Shown here one piece after another: positions 51,645 through 61,389 of a stretch of 64,000 nucleotides of DNA. The notes under the pieces were generated by a model. That model saw only the letters and a program-made list of their open reading frames with translations, did not search any database and had not been told where the DNA came from. The first letter of the stretch is position 1. Every line of letters starts with the position of its first letter. The stretch is from Streptomyces sp. NRRL S-244 (GTDB taxonomy: Bacteria; Actinomycetota; Actinomycetes; Streptomycetales; Streptomycetaceae): NCBI RefSeq assembly GCF_000717915.1, contig NZ_JOCX01000001.1, positions 186,001-250,000 on the forward strand, given 5' to 3'. A program made the translations under genes and the position numbers.

Positions 51645-52049
51645 TCATGGCTCGCGCGTGTAGTAGCGGTAGAACGCCGCCAGCCCGATGGCGATGCCGG
51701 TGATGAAGCCGACCCAGCACGAGCGGAGGATGGAGTGGTCGGCCATGCTGTACAGATAGCCCACCGCGATCCCGCCGAACGCGCCGTACGCCGTGGCGTG
51801 CAACTCCCGCATCAACCGCGGGCCGAAGCGGGCAAGGGTGAACATGATGCCGGCGAAGACGGCGCCGCACAGGATGCCGTAGAAGACGTTTCCCGCATCG
51901 ACCCCGCCCGTGTCGCGCCTCATGAAGGCCGCCCAGACGCCGTAGACCAGTCCAAGGAGCAGCGCACGCGTCAGCTGGCCCTTGAACATGTCGTCCGTAC
52001 CGGTCGCCTGCCAATGCCGCCTCGGGGCGGTGGGTGCCGCATGTGCCAT
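51645..52049 (-). CDS. Four-TM membrane protein
   Basis: A 134-aa protein with ATG at 52047-52049 after GGAG. A basic N-terminal tail of about 25 residues precedes four hydrophobic helices with several Gly/Ala-rich stretches (LLLGLVYGVWAAF, VFYGILCGAVFAGIMF, AYGAFGGIAVGYLYS, WVGFITGIAIGLAAFY). No family is recognised. Confidence 0.65.
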   Translation of the reverse strand: MAHAAPTAPRRHWQATGTDDMFKGQLTRALLLGLVYGVWAAFMRRDTGGVDAGNVFYGILCGAVFAGIMFTLARFGPRLMRELHATAYGAFGGIAVGYLYSMADHSILRSCWVGFITGIAIGLAAFYRYYTREP

Positions 52050-52197
52050 GACAGGGCTCCTCTCTCCCATCATCCAGGGCACACCCGCCGCTCCCGACCG
52101 GCAAGTGGATCAGTGGATCAGCGCCCGGCACCCGCGGCGCCACCCGCCCGCAGCAGCACCGCTCGCGCCGCTCGCCGCGGCGGCTTTCCCTGGTGAC

Positions 52198-53025
52198 GTG
52201 CGCACCTTCCTCTCGGCGGTACTCATCGCGCTGGTGGCCCTCCTCGTCCCCGCCGGCGCCGTCGCGTACTGGGCGGACCACGAGCTGGGCAACGCCGACC
52301 GGTACACCGCGGCGATGTCCCCGCTGGCCGATGACCCGGCCGTCCAGGGCGTCGTCGTCACCCAGGCGGGCCGCGCGCTCGCCGGGCAGATCGACGCCGG
52401 GCCCTTCCAGGGCGGGGTCGACGCCCTGCTCGGCGAGGCCCTGCGCTCCTTCGCCGGCACCCCGGCCTACCGCACCGCCTGGGACTCGGCCAACCGCGCC
52501 GCGCACGCCGCTTTCCTCAAGGCGCTCACCACCGGTGACGGCGACGCCGTCACCATCGATCTCGCGCCCGTGATCGAGCAGATCAAAGGGGACCTCGTCG
52601 CCGACGGCGTGCCGTTCGCCGACCGGATCCCGGTGACCCACGTATCGGTGAAGGTCATGGAGTACGACGACCTCGGCGCGCTCCGGAAGGGCTTCCGCAT
52701 GCTCCAGATCGCCGGCATCTGGCTCCCCGTGCTGACCGTCGTGCTCGCGGCGACGGCGATCGCCGTCGCCGTCCACCGGCGCCGCGCCGTGATCGCCACC
52801 GGGCTGGGGATCGCCGTCGGCGCGGTCCTCCTGTGGATCGCGGTGGCCGTCTGCCGCCGGCTCACCCTCGACGATCTGCCGGCGGACATCGACCGGGCGG
52901 CCGCCGCGGCGGTGTACGACGCGCTCACCGCGTTCCTGCGCACCACCGCCTGGGTGGTGCTGGCGATCGGGCTCGCCGCCGCACTCGCCGCCTGGCTGAC
53001 GGGCCGGCTACGCCGCACCCCATAA
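52198..53025 (+). CDS. Integral membrane protein upstream of FUSC
   Basis: A 275-aa protein. TM1 (about residues 3-23) is followed by an extracytoplasmic domain (about 30-165) and then three more helices (about 175-200, 205-222 and 245-270). The start is uncertain: GTG 52198 opens the first helix directly, while GTGs near 52105 would add a basic N-terminal tail. It lies 120 bp before the FUSC gene on the same strand. Confidence 0.65.
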   Translation: MRTFLSAVLIALVALLVPAGAVAYWADHELGNADRYTAAMSPLADDPAVQGVVVTQAGRALAGQIDAGPFQGGVDALLGEALRSFAGTPAYRTAWDSANRAAHAAFLKALTTGDGDAVTIDLAPVIEQIKGDLVADGVPFADRIPVTHVSVKVMEYDDLGALRKGFRMLQIAGIWLPVLTVVLAATAIAVAVHRRRAVIATGLGIAVGAVLLWIAVAVCRRLTLDDLPADIDRAAAAAVYDALTAFLRTTAWVVLAIGLAAALAAWLTGRLRRTP

Positions 53026-53145
53026 GCTCGGAACGTACCGGCGCGTGCAGAACGCCCCAGAAGAAGCCGAGAAGAACCCAAGAAGAACGCAAGACCCCGG
53101 AACAGCGCAGAAGAACCGATTCACGAGCGGCCGCACGGAAGCTGA

Positions 53146-55143
53146 ATGAGCACCGAACGCACCGAACAGATACCTTCCGGGCGCCCCCGGCACCGTCCGC
53201 TGGCTCCGCCCGCCTGGCTGCTCAAGGGACTGCGGCCGAGCACCGCCCCCATCCCCTGGGCCGCCGCCGCGCGCGCCGGGATCGCGATGGCCGTCCCGCT
53301 CGCCGTCGGCTTCGCCCTCAACGAACCCGAGTACGGGGCCCTCGTCTCGATGGGCGCCCTGTCCGGGGTCATCGGCGACACCGCCGACGCCTACCGGATG
53401 CGGCTCCTGAACATCGCCGTGCCGCAGCTCTTCGGCGCGATCGGAGTCGCCCTGGGCACCCTGGTCTTCGGCCACGGCTGGCTCGCCGTCGGCGCCCTCA
53501 CCCTCATCGCCCTCGTCTCCGGAATGATCTCCTCGATCGGCACCGTCGCGTCCGTGTCCGGACTGCTGCTGCTCCTCAACGCCGTGATCGGCGCCGGCCT
53601 GCCGCTCCCCAAGCCCTGGTGGACCGCCCCGCTGCTGCTCAGCGCGGGCGGGCTGTTCGTCCTGCTGCTGACCCTGCTGGGCTGGCCGCTGCGCGGGCGC
53701 CAGCCGGAGCGCGTCGCCGTGGCGGCCACCTACCGGGCGCTCGCCGACGCGCTGGAAGCCGCGGGCGGGCCGGACTACGACGAGCGCCGCAGGCAGGTCA
53801 CGCACGCCCTGAACCAGGCCTACGACCTGGTCCTGGGCCGCCGCGCCCGGGTCCACGGCCGCAGTCCCGCGCTCGTACGGATGCTGGCCCAGCTGAACGT
53901 GGTGATCCCGCTGGTGGAAGCCGCCCCCGCCATGCACCTGCGGGGCAGAGCTCTGCCGCCCGAGATCCCGGCGGCCGTACGGGAGCTGGCGCAGACCGTG
54001 GAACGCGGCAGCACCGGAAAGCCCGTACTGGAGCTGCCCGCGCCCCACACCCCCGCCGAACGGGCCCTCGACGCGGCGCTGCGGCACGCCGCGGCCATCG
54101 TGTACCTGCCCGATCCGGACCTGCACAACGTCGACGACCGGCTCGGCCGGCCCGCCGCACTGACGGTCCGCGCCCGGCGGGCCGTGCGCGACATGATGCT
54201 GTCCAGCGCCTCCTGGCGGTACGGGCTGCGCCTCGCCCTGTGCATCGGACTCGCCCAGACCCTGGTCTCCGTGGTGCCGGTCGAGCGGTCCTACTGGATC
54301 GCGCTGACCGTCACCTTCGTCCTCAAGCCCGACTTCGGCTCGGTGTTCTCCCGGGCCGTGCTGCGCGCCGTGGGCACGGCGGCCGGGCTGGTCATCGCCG
54401 CCGCCGTGCTCGCCGAAGTACCGCGCGGCTGGTGGGACGTGCCGGTGATGGTGGTGCTCGCCGCGCTGATCCCCGTGTTCTCCACCAAGGGGTACGCCTT
54501 CCAGACTGCCGCGATCACACCGGTGATCCTGTTGCTCTCCGACCTCCTCAACCACCAGGGCTTCGACCTGATCCGGCCCCGGCTGCTGGACAGCCTGATC
54601 GGCTGCGCCATCACCCTGGTCGCCGGCTATCTGCTGTGGCCCGAGAGCTGGCACACCCGGATCGGCGACCGGCTCGCCGACACCGTGGACGACGCGGCCC
54701 GGTACGTGGAACGGGCCTTCGGGTCCCATCCCGCCACGGAAGCCGGGCAGCGGGCGGCGCGGACCGCGCGGCTCCAGGCCCGGCGGCGGATCTACCGCGA
54801 GATGTCGGGCGTGCGCAACGAGTTCCAGCGGGCGCTGACCGAGCCGCCGCCGACGGGGGCGCGGGCCGCAGCCTGGTGGCCGCTGGTCGTCGCCGTCGAG
54901 CGGATCGTGGACGCGACCACCGCCGCCCGGGTCCGGGTCAACCACGGAGCCGAAGCCCCCCGCGCCGAGGAAGTGGCGACCGTCATCGCCGATCTGCGGG
55001 CCCTCGCCGAGGGGGTGCGCAGGGCCCGGACGCCGACCCAGCTGCACCCCGCGGCGCTCCCGCTCGGGGACGAGACCTCCGTCCTGGCCCCGGTACGCCA
55101 AGAGCTCGCCGCGGCCCGCGCGATCGCCGCCGACGAGCACTGA
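53146..55143 (+). CDS. FUSC-family membrane protein
   Basis: A 665-aa protein with two banks of TM helices (about residues 40-190 and 355-510), each followed by a cytoplasmic helical domain. This is the duplicated layout of the fusaric-acid-resistance/aromatic-acid efflux-like family. The second bank contains ERSYWIALTVTFVLKPDFGSVFSRAVLRAVGTAAGLVIAAAV, a strong FUSC signature. It likely exports small aromatic or amphipathic compounds. Confidence 0.88.
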   Translation: MSTERTEQIPSGRPRHRPLAPPAWLLKGLRPSTAPIPWAAAARAGIAMAVPLAVGFALNEPEYGALVSMGALSGVIGDTADAYRMRLLNIAVPQLFGAIGVALGTLVFGHGWLAVGALTLIALVSGMISSIGTVASVSGLLLLLNAVIGAGLPLPKPWWTAPLLLSAGGLFVLLLTLLGWPLRGRQPERVAVAATYRALADALEAAGGPDYDERRRQVTHALNQAYDLVLGRRARVHGRSPALVRMLAQLNVVIPLVEAAPAMHLRGRALPPEIPAAVRELAQTVERGSTGKPVLELPAPHTPAERALDAALRHAAAIVYLPDPDLHNVDDRLGRPAALTVRARRAVRDMMLSSASWRYGLRLALCIGLAQTLVSVVPVERSYWIALTVTFVLKPDFGSVFSRAVLRAVGTAAGLVIAAAVLAEVPRGWWDVPVMVVLAALIPVFSTKGYAFQTAAITPVILLLSDLLNHQGFDLIRPRLLDSLIGCAITLVAGYLLWPESWHTRIGDRLADTVDDAARYVERAFGSHPATEAGQRAARTARLQARRRIYREMSGVRNEFQRALTEPPPTGARAAAWWPLVVAVERIVDATTAARVRVNHGAEAPRAEEVATVIADLRALAEGVRRARTPTQLHPAALPLGDETSVLAPVRQELAAARAIAADEH

Positions 55144-55232
55144 CACGGACCGCCCCGGGGGCCGGGGCGCGCGCGTCGCCCGAATGGTCCCGGGGCCGGG
55201 CCCGCGCGGCCCCGGCGGGAGAGCATCGGTGC

Positions 55233-55955
55233 ATGAGGCCCCTCTCCCGGCGCGGCCGCGCGGCGGCCCCGGTCCTCGCCGCCGTCCTCGCGGCGGCGGC
55301 CGGGTGCGCCGACGTGGACGGGCTGCACGACGACGGCGACCTGGGCACGGTGCACGCCCCGCAGTCCCTGTGGGCGGACATCCACCCGGACCCGCCGGGC
55401 CCGGGCCAGCAGCCCGGTACGGCCGCCGTGGTCCCGGGGCTGCCCAAGGTCGTCGGCCTCAGCATGCGGGGCGTGAACGCGGTGGAGGTCGTACGGGCCG
55501 ACATCACCACCGCCACCGCCCAGGACGGCGGGACCGGGCGCCTCGTCGACCCCCGGGCGGTGCAGCGGCTGGCGCTGTGTACACAGGCTGTGGACGGAGG
55601 TCCGGACTGCCCGGTGCGGCCCGCGGTGCTGCACGACGTGACGGGCAACGGCCGCGACGAGCTGATCACCGCCCTGGACATCGACGGCCGGGTCAGCGAG
55701 CTGCGCGTCTACACCGTCCGGGACGACGGATCGATCGCCCGGATCCTGTCCCGGCGCGGGGTGCTGGAAGGCGTGGAGGTGGCCGCCGAACACCTGGCGG
55801 TCCGCGAGCCGACCTCGAACCCGGAGAAGGTCTCCGTCTCCGACTACGTCTGGGACCCCAAGGCCGGGATCATGAACCTGTCCCAGCTCACCCTCGACGA
55901 GTGCCCCGGCATGAAGGACAGCTCCACCCCGTGCGCCTCCCCGAGCCGGGGCTGA
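55233..55955 (+). CDS. Secreted lipoprotein
   Basis: A 240-aa protein with a signal peptide (1-24) and lipobox AAAAGC, giving Cys25 for lipid attachment. The mature domain holds DVTGNGRDELITALDIDGRVSELRVYTVRDDG, an FG-GAP/VCBS-like phrase. The gene is 16 bp upstream of a sensor kinase gene. It may modulate that kinase as CseA-type lipoproteins do for CseC, but there is no response regulator between them. Confidence 0.75.
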   Translation: MRPLSRRGRAAAPVLAAVLAAAAGCADVDGLHDDGDLGTVHAPQSLWADIHPDPPGPGQQPGTAAVVPGLPKVVGLSMRGVNAVEVVRADITTATAQDGGTGRLVDPRAVQRLALCTQAVDGGPDCPVRPAVLHDVTGNGRDELITALDIDGRVSELRVYTVRDDGSIARILSRRGVLEGVEVAAEHLAVREPTSNPEKVSVSDYVWDPKAGIMNLSQLTLDECPGMKDSSTPCASPSRG

Positions 55956-55971
55956 GAGGGTCCGGGCCGCC

Positions 55972-57294
55972 ATGCGGGTGACGAGCAGTCTGCGCTGGAA
56001 GATCGCCCTGACCACCACGGCCGTGTGCTGCGCCGTCGCCGCGGTCCTCGGGATCCTCGTGCACAACGTGGTCGCCCGGCAGATCGTCGGGGAGGTCCGC
56101 AAGGACGTGGACCGGGACCTGGACTACGCCCTCGCCCAGTACCAGTACGGCACCTCCCACGGTGATGTGAACGTCGCCCTGGACCCGCCCGAGCTCCCCG
56201 AGCAGCTGCGGAAACTCGTGGCGCGGGGAGGCACCGGCAGCATGGTCGGCCAGCAGGCCGGCAAACCCGTCATGTGGGCTGCGGCGCCCGCCGACGACAA
56301 GACCCTCGCCGTCTGGCTCCCGTACGAGAGCACCCGCCACCGGCTGAGGGACATCGACACCGCGATCCTCGCCTCCGCCGCGCTCGCCGCCGGAGTCGTG
56401 GCCCTGGCCGGCCTGTTCCTCGCCAACCGGATCAGCCGCCGGCTGACCACCACGGCCGCCGTGGCCCGCCGGATCAGCGCCGGAGACCTGGACGCGCGCG
56501 TGGGGTTCCCCGCCGAACAGGACGGCGGGGACGACGGGAACGGCAAGGACCGGACCGGGGGCACGGACGACTCCGCCGAAGACGGCGGCCGGCGCCGGCC
56601 GCGCTACCGCGACGAGGTGCGGGACGTCGCGCAGGCGCTCGACTCGATGGCCCGCTCCCTCCAGGAGCGGATCGAAGCGGAGAAGCGCTTCACCGCGGAC
56701 GTCGCGCACGAGCTGCGCACCCCGCTCACCGGCTCGCTGGCCGCGGCCGCCCTGCTGCCGGAGGGACGCCCCAAGGAGATGATCAACGACCGGCTCAAGG
56801 CCCTGCACCTGCTCACCGAGGACCTGCTGGAGATCTCCCGGCTGGAATCGGGCGTCGAGCGCGCCGACCTGGCCCGGGTCGAACTCGGCGAGGCGGTACG
56901 GCGGGCCGTCGCGGCGACCCGCCTGGAGGCTTCCGTACGGGTCGTCCGGGACGTGGTGGTGCTCACCGACCGGCGGCGGCTGGACCGGATCCTGGCCAAC
57001 CTGCTGGTCAACGCCGACAAGCACGGGGAACCGCCGGTCGAGGTGACCGTCGAGGGCCCCGTGGTGGTCGTACGCGACCACGGGCCCGGCTACCCTCCCG
57101 AGCTGATCGAGCAGGGCCCGCAGCGGTTCCGCACCGGGGACCCGGGCCGCGGCCGGGGCCACGGGCTGGGCCTGACCATCGTGGTCGGCCAGGCGGCGGT
57201 CCTGGACATCGCCCTGAGCTTCGCCAACGCACCCGACGGCGGGGCGATGACCACGCTCAGGCTCCCCGTCGGACGCCTGACGGGCGCAAGCTGA
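55972..57294 (+). CDS. Sensor histidine kinase (HisKA), apparently orphan
   Basis: A 440-aa kinase. TM1 (about residues 12-35) and TM2 (about 130-152) flank an extracytoplasmic sensor domain. HAMP (about 152-225) contains an acidic Gly/Asp/Lys insertion (DGGDDGNGKDRTGGTDDSAEDGG). HisKA has FTADVAHELRTPL (His about 246). HATPase_c follows with NLLVNADKHG and GRGHGLGLTI. No response regulator is adjacent. It is cotranscribed with the lipoprotein gene. Confidence 0.9.
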   Translation: MRVTSSLRWKIALTTTAVCCAVAAVLGILVHNVVARQIVGEVRKDVDRDLDYALAQYQYGTSHGDVNVALDPPELPEQLRKLVARGGTGSMVGQQAGKPVMWAAAPADDKTLAVWLPYESTRHRLRDIDTAILASAALAAGVVALAGLFLANRISRRLTTTAAVARRISAGDLDARVGFPAEQDGGDDGNGKDRTGGTDDSAEDGGRRRPRYRDEVRDVAQALDSMARSLQERIEAEKRFTADVAHELRTPLTGSLAAAALLPEGRPKEMINDRLKALHLLTEDLLEISRLESGVERADLARVELGEAVRRAVAATRLEASVRVVRDVVVLTDRRRLDRILANLLVNADKHGEPPVEVTVEGPVVVVRDHGPGYPPELIEQGPQRFRTGDPGRGRGHGLGLTIVVGQAAVLDIALSFANAPDGGAMTTLRLPVGRLTGAS

Positions 57295-57313
57295 GCACAC
57301 CCCGACGGAGGAT

Positions 57314-57327
57314 GTTTCACGTGAAAC
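57314..57327. promoter_or_regulatory. parS site 3
   Basis: A perfect GTTTCACGTGAAAC in the gap between the kinase and PhoX genes. Confidence 0.85.
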
Positions 57328-57344
57328 GCCCATAGGCGGGCGGT

Positions 57345-57358
57345 GTTTCACGTGAAAC
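57345..57358. promoter_or_regulatory. parS site 4
   Basis: A second perfect copy, 31 bp from site 3 start to start, about three helical turns, so both face the same side of the DNA. Confidence 0.85.
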
Positions 57359-57411
57359 ACCGCCCACCCTGGTGGATTCAACCGGTCAACTGACCGTGCC
57401 TACCGGCCCGA

Positions 57412-59505
57412 TCAGACGCCGATGTTCTTGCCGTCCTTGCGCCAGACGGACACGACCGCCGGGCGGACGATCTTGCCGGGGCCGTCGGGCCACACCGACT
57501 GGGGCTTCTCGACGGACGCACCGTCGATCTCGCCCGGGTGCTGGACGGCGACCAGGACGCGCTTGTCCTGGACCAGCGGGCCGCAGGTCTCGGCGCCGCG
57601 GGGGACGGTCAGGAACTGCTTCAGCTCACCGCGGCGCTCACCGGCGGTGGCGACACCGAACAGGCCGTCGTGGGAGCCGAGCTGGTTGCCGTCCGTGGAG
57701 ATCCACAGGTTGCCGTGCGGGTCGAAGGTCACGTTGTCCGGGCAGGAGATCGGGCTGACCTTCTCCTTCGGGAAGCCGGCGAAGAAGGTGGACGGGTCCT
57801 TCGGGTCACCGGCGACCAGGAACAGGCGCCAGGCGAAGCCGTCACCGGCCGGGTCGTCGAAGTTCTCGGCGAGCTCCAGGATCTGGCCGTGCTTGTTCAG
57901 GTTGCGCGGGTTGGCCTCGTCCGCACCGGCCTTGCCGGCCTTGCCGCGGTCGCTGTTGTTGGTGAGGACGACGTACACGCGGCCGGTGCGCGGCGAGGGC
58001 TCGATGTCCTCGGGGCGGTCCATCTTGGTGGCGCCCACCTTGTCGCCGGCCTCGCGCGTGAAGACGGCCACCTCTTCGGCGGTCATGCCCTCGACGTGCG
58101 AGACGTTGCCGGAGGGGGAGGAGGTGAGGAGCTTGATCCACACGCCGGAGCCGTCGAACTGGCCGTCGGAGGGGAGCTTGCCGGTGCCGTCGATCTCGGC
58201 GGCCGGGGAGTCGCCGGTCAGCTTGGCGACGTAGAGGGTGCCCTCGTCGAGCAGCGTGAGGTTGTGCTCCTTCGCCGCGCGCGAGTTGCCCTTCTTCATC
58301 TGCTTCGACGAGACGAACTTGTAGAAGTAGTCGAACTTCTCGTCGTCGCCCATGTAGACGACCGGGCGGCCGTCCTCGGTGAGGCGGGGCTGGGCGCCCT
58401 CGTGCTTGAAACGGCCCAGCGCGGTGCGCTTGCGCGGGGTGGACTGCGGGTCGTACGGGTCGAGCTCGACGACCCAGCCGAAGCGGTGCGACTCGTTGGG
58501 CTCCTGGAGCACGTCGAAGCGCTTGTCGAAGCGCTCCCACTTGCGCTCGGTGGCGCCGGCGGTGACGCCGTAGCGCTTCAGGCGGGCGGCTTCGGTGGCG
58601 TCGGTGACCTGGCCGGCGTTGGCGAAGTACTGGTTGAAGTTCTCCTCGCCGTGCAGCGTGGTGCCCCACGGGGTGGTGCCGCCGGAGCAGTTGTTGAGCG
58701 TGCCGAGGACCTTGGTGCCGGTCGCGTCGACGGAGGTCTTCACCAGGGCGCTGCCCGCGGCCGGGCCGGTGAGCTTGAACTCGCTGGTCGCGGTGAGGCG
58801 GCGGTTGAGCTGGTGGCGGTTGACCGCGGTCAGCTTGCCGCTGCGGTGGTCCTCCTGGACGACGACGACGCCGAGGCCGTGCGCGGCCCAGGCGATCTCG
58901 ACCTGCTCGCGGGTCGGGTTCGCCGGGTCGTAGCCCTTGAACATGAGGATCTCGTCGGTGTACTCGTGGTTGGCCACGAGGAGCTGCTGGCGCTCGTAGT
59001 CACCGCCGAGCGGGAGCAGCGAGAGGAAGTCGTTGTTGTAGCCGAACTGACCGGCCTGGGCGGCGGCGGTCTGCTTGTCGGCGTTGAACCCCGGAGCACC
59101 CTTGACGATGGGCTCGCCCCAGCGGATGACCACGTTCTGCTCGTAGCCCTCGGGGACGGTGACGCGGTCGTCGGTGTTCGGCGCGATGGCCTTGAAGCGC
59201 AGACCGCGGGCGCCCGCGGCGTCGGCCGCGGCGCCCTGGGCGTCGGCGGTGGGGGCGGCGGTGGCCGAGGAGCCGTTGCTGCCGAGGGTGATCGCGGTAC
59301 CGGCGGCGGACGCGACCGTGACGACGGCGGCAGAGCGCAGCATCGAGCGGCGCGAGTAGGCGCGGGCGATGACGTCGCCCACGTACTCGTTGTCGCTCTT
59401 GTTCGGCACCTCGTGGAAGCAGGCGTCGCCGCAGCGGTAGCGGCAGGTGAGGGCGGAGCGGCCGCCCCCATGCGAGTTGCCTATGAGCGGCAGGAGCTTG
59501 CGCAC
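57412..59505 (-). CDS. PhoX-family (DUF839) phosphatase, Tat-exported
   Basis: A 697-aa protein with GTG 59503-59505 after GGAGG. A Tat signal with YSRRSMLRSAAVV lies at about residues 50-75, after a longer than usual N-terminal region containing CRYRCGDACFHEVPN. The DUF839 domain follows, including LLVANHEYTDE, TPWGTTLHGEENFNQYF, RFGWVVELDPYDP, EDIEPSPRTGRVYVVLTNN and CPDNVTFDPHGNLWISTDG. PhoX enzymes are Ca/Fe-dependent alkaline phosphatases. It probably acts outside the cell on organic phosphate. Confidence 0.88.
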   Translation of the reverse strand: MRKLLPLIGNSHGGGRSALTCRYRCGDACFHEVPNKSDNEYVGDVIARAYSRRSMLRSAAVVTVASAAGTAITLGSNGSSATAAPTADAQGAAADAAGARGLRFKAIAPNTDDRVTVPEGYEQNVVIRWGEPIVKGAPGFNADKQTAAAQAGQFGYNNDFLSLLPLGGDYERQQLLVANHEYTDEILMFKGYDPANPTREQVEIAWAAHGLGVVVVQEDHRSGKLTAVNRHQLNRRLTATSEFKLTGPAAGSALVKTSVDATGTKVLGTLNNCSGGTTPWGTTLHGEENFNQYFANAGQVTDATEAARLKRYGVTAGATERKWERFDKRFDVLQEPNESHRFGWVVELDPYDPQSTPRKRTALGRFKHEGAQPRLTEDGRPVVYMGDDEKFDYFYKFVSSKQMKKGNSRAAKEHNLTLLDEGTLYVAKLTGDSPAAEIDGTGKLPSDGQFDGSGVWIKLLTSSPSGNVSHVEGMTAEEVAVFTREAGDKVGATKMDRPEDIEPSPRTGRVYVVLTNNSDRGKAGKAGADEANPRNLNKHGQILELAENFDDPAGDGFAWRLFLVAGDPKDPSTFFAGFPKEKVSPISCPDNVTFDPHGNLWISTDGNQLGSHDGLFGVATAGERRGELKQFLTVPRGAETCGPLVQDKRVLVAVQHPGEIDGASVEKPQSVWPDGPGKIVRPAVVSVWRKDGKNIGV

Positions 59506-59799
59506 GAGTTTCCTCCGTAGATGCACGGGTGCCGACAGCATGTCGGTCGAATCCAAGCCGTGACGGTAGGCGCGGGTTGCGCCGAAGCGGCGGCGCTGGA
59601 ATGAACGCACGGTGAACCGGGCACGTCGGTGCGGGAGTTCGGCAAGATGGGGTGTGTGCTGGGCGGGCCGGGCGCCACGAAGGGCGCCCCTGCCGAAGTT
59701 CCAGCCAAGCGGCCGATAACCTTACGTGTCCACTCTGGGCAGGGATCAACCGCGCAGCACGGACAAATGACGCACGCACTCATGCGAAAGGCCTGGCCC

Positions 59800-61311
59800 A
59801 TGGGTATTCGGAGCTTGTTGCGCAAGGTGTTCGGACGGTCTGCCGAGCCGGTTCCGGAGATGACGGACGCCACTTCGGCCGCCGTCCCGAGCCAGGCGGA
59901 ACGCACCCCCCTGGACGTGGCGGCCGAGCTGGTCGCCGCCTCCTTCGACAATCCGACGGTTCCCCCGCAGTCCGCTCCGCGGGACCGTGAACCGGGGACG
60001 CTTCTCACCGCTCCGGCCCCGGACCCCACGGTCCCGGAGGCCCGGCGCCCCCAGCCGGAGCGTCCGGCGGTCGAGGCGGTGACGCCGGCGACGGAGCCGG
60101 TCGCCGAGCCGGTCGCCGAGCCGGCGGCCGAGGTTGTGGCGGAGCCCGAGGTCGTGGCGGAGGCCGTCGCGGCCGAGGCCGCACCCGAGCTCGTCGTGGA
60201 GCCCGAGGCGGAGCCGGTGGCCGAGGTCGCGGCCGAGCCGGAGGTGCAGCCCGAGATCGCTGTGGCGCCCTTGGCGGCCGAGGTGGAGACCCCGGCGGCG
60301 GAGCCGGCAGCCGAAGTGACCGAGCCTGCGGTCGAGGCCGAGGCCGAAGCCGCCGTCGAGGCCGTGGCCGTGGCTGAGCCCGCAGCCGAGGTCGTCACCG
60401 AGCCCGAGGTCGAGGCGGTGGCGGAGCCGACCGCCGAGATCATCGCCGAGGTCGAGGTCGTTGCCGAGCCTGAGGCGGAGCCGGTCGCCGAGGTCGAGGT
60501 CGCCGAGGTCGTCACCGAGCCCGAGGCGGAGCCGGTCGTCGAGGTCGTTGCCGAGGCTGAGGTCGTCGAGGTCGTCACCGAGCCCGAGGCCGAGCCGGTC
60601 GTCGAGGTCGAGTCCGAAGTCGTCGCCGAAGCGCCCGCGGCCGAGCCCGAGGGGCCGGCCCACGCGCTCGCCGACGTGAAGCGGGCGGCTCCCGGGGTGG
60701 CCGCGGCCTACAAGGCCGCCGGGCAGGTGCTCCGGGGCAAGGGCAAGGCCGGTGCGCGGGCCAAGGTCTACCTGGTCCTGGACCGGTCCGGGTCGATGCG
60801 CCCGTTCTACAAGGACGGCAGCGCCCAGCACCTCGCGGACCACGCCCTCGCGCTCGCCGCGCACCTCGACGACGAGGCGACCGTGCACACCGTGTTCTTC
60901 TCCACGGACGTGGACGGCACCGCCGACCTGGCCCTCGAAGCCCACGACGACGCCTGGGTCGAAGCCCGCCACGCCGAACTCGGCCGCATGGGACGCACCA
61001 GCTACCACGTGGCCGTGGAGGCCGTCGTCGAGCGGTACCAGAAGGACGGTGGCGAAGGCCCCGCCCTCGTCGTGTTCCAGACCGACGGCGCCCCCGACAG
61101 CGTCCGGCCCGCCAAGCAGGCCCTGGCCGACGCCGCGGCCTCGGCACCCGGCGTGTACTGGCAGTTCGTCGCCTTTGGCGACCACGAGGCCAAGGCCTTC
61201 GACTTCCTGCGCAAGCTGGACGCCGAGAACGCCGGCTTCTTCCACGCCGGTCCGGCTCCCGCCGGGCTGACCTCCGCCGCGCTGGCCAAGGGGCTGCTCC
61301 AGAGCTTCTGA
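59800..61311 (+). CDS. vWA (TerY-like) protein with long acidic repeat
   Basis: A 503-aa protein. A short basic N terminus precedes about 220 residues of Glu/Val/Ala/Pro repeats (units such as [10 protein letters not shown]). A vWA domain follows: MIDAS DRSGSM (about residue 329), [14 protein letters not shown] and [10 protein letters not shown]. The layout resembles TerF/TerY-type vWA proteins of tellurite/stress loci. The ATG at 59800 has GAAAGG upstream. The acidic region is probably an extended linker. Confidence 0.85.
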   Translation: MGIRSLLRKVFGRSAEPVPEMTDATSAAVPSQAERTPLDVAAELVAASFDNPTVPPQSAPRDREPGTLLTAPAPDPTVPEARRPQPERPAVEAVTPATEPVAEPVAEPAAEVVAEPEVVAEAVAAEAAPELVVEPEAEPVAEVAAEPEVQPEIAVAPLAAEVETPAAEPAAEVTEPAVEAEAEAAVEAVAVAEPAAEVVTEPEVEAVAEPTAEIIAEVEVVAEPEAEPVAEVEVAEVVTEPEAEPVVEVVAEAEVVEVVTEPEAEPVVEVESEVVAEAPAAEPEGPAHALADVKRAAPGVAAAYKAAGQVLRGKGKAGARAKVYLVLDRSGSMRPFYKDGSAQHLADHALALAAHLDDEATVHTVFFSTDVDGTADLALEAHDDAWVEARHAELGRMGRTSYHVAVEAVVERYQKDGGEGPALVVFQTDGAPDSVRPAKQALADAAASAPGVYWQFVAFGDHEAKAFDFLRKLDAENAGFFHAGPAPAGLTSAALAKGLLQSF

Positions 61312-61334
61312 GCCCCGTAGCCGCCCACCCACAA

Positions 61335-61375
61335 GACGAGGGGCCCGGAATCCGATGGATCCCGGGCCCCTCGTC
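61335..61375. terminator. Bidirectional terminator between vWA gene and aspS
   Basis: A perfect 14-bp inverted repeat (61335-61348 with 61362-61375) lies in the 78-bp gap between the convergent genes. Confidence 0.85.
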
Positions 61376-61389
61376 TCGCGTACGGGCGA

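Noticed and set aside
53008..55146. Long leftward frame opposite the FUSC gene
   Set aside because: Low-complexity Gly/Gln/Arg composition complementary to the real gene, with no start signal.
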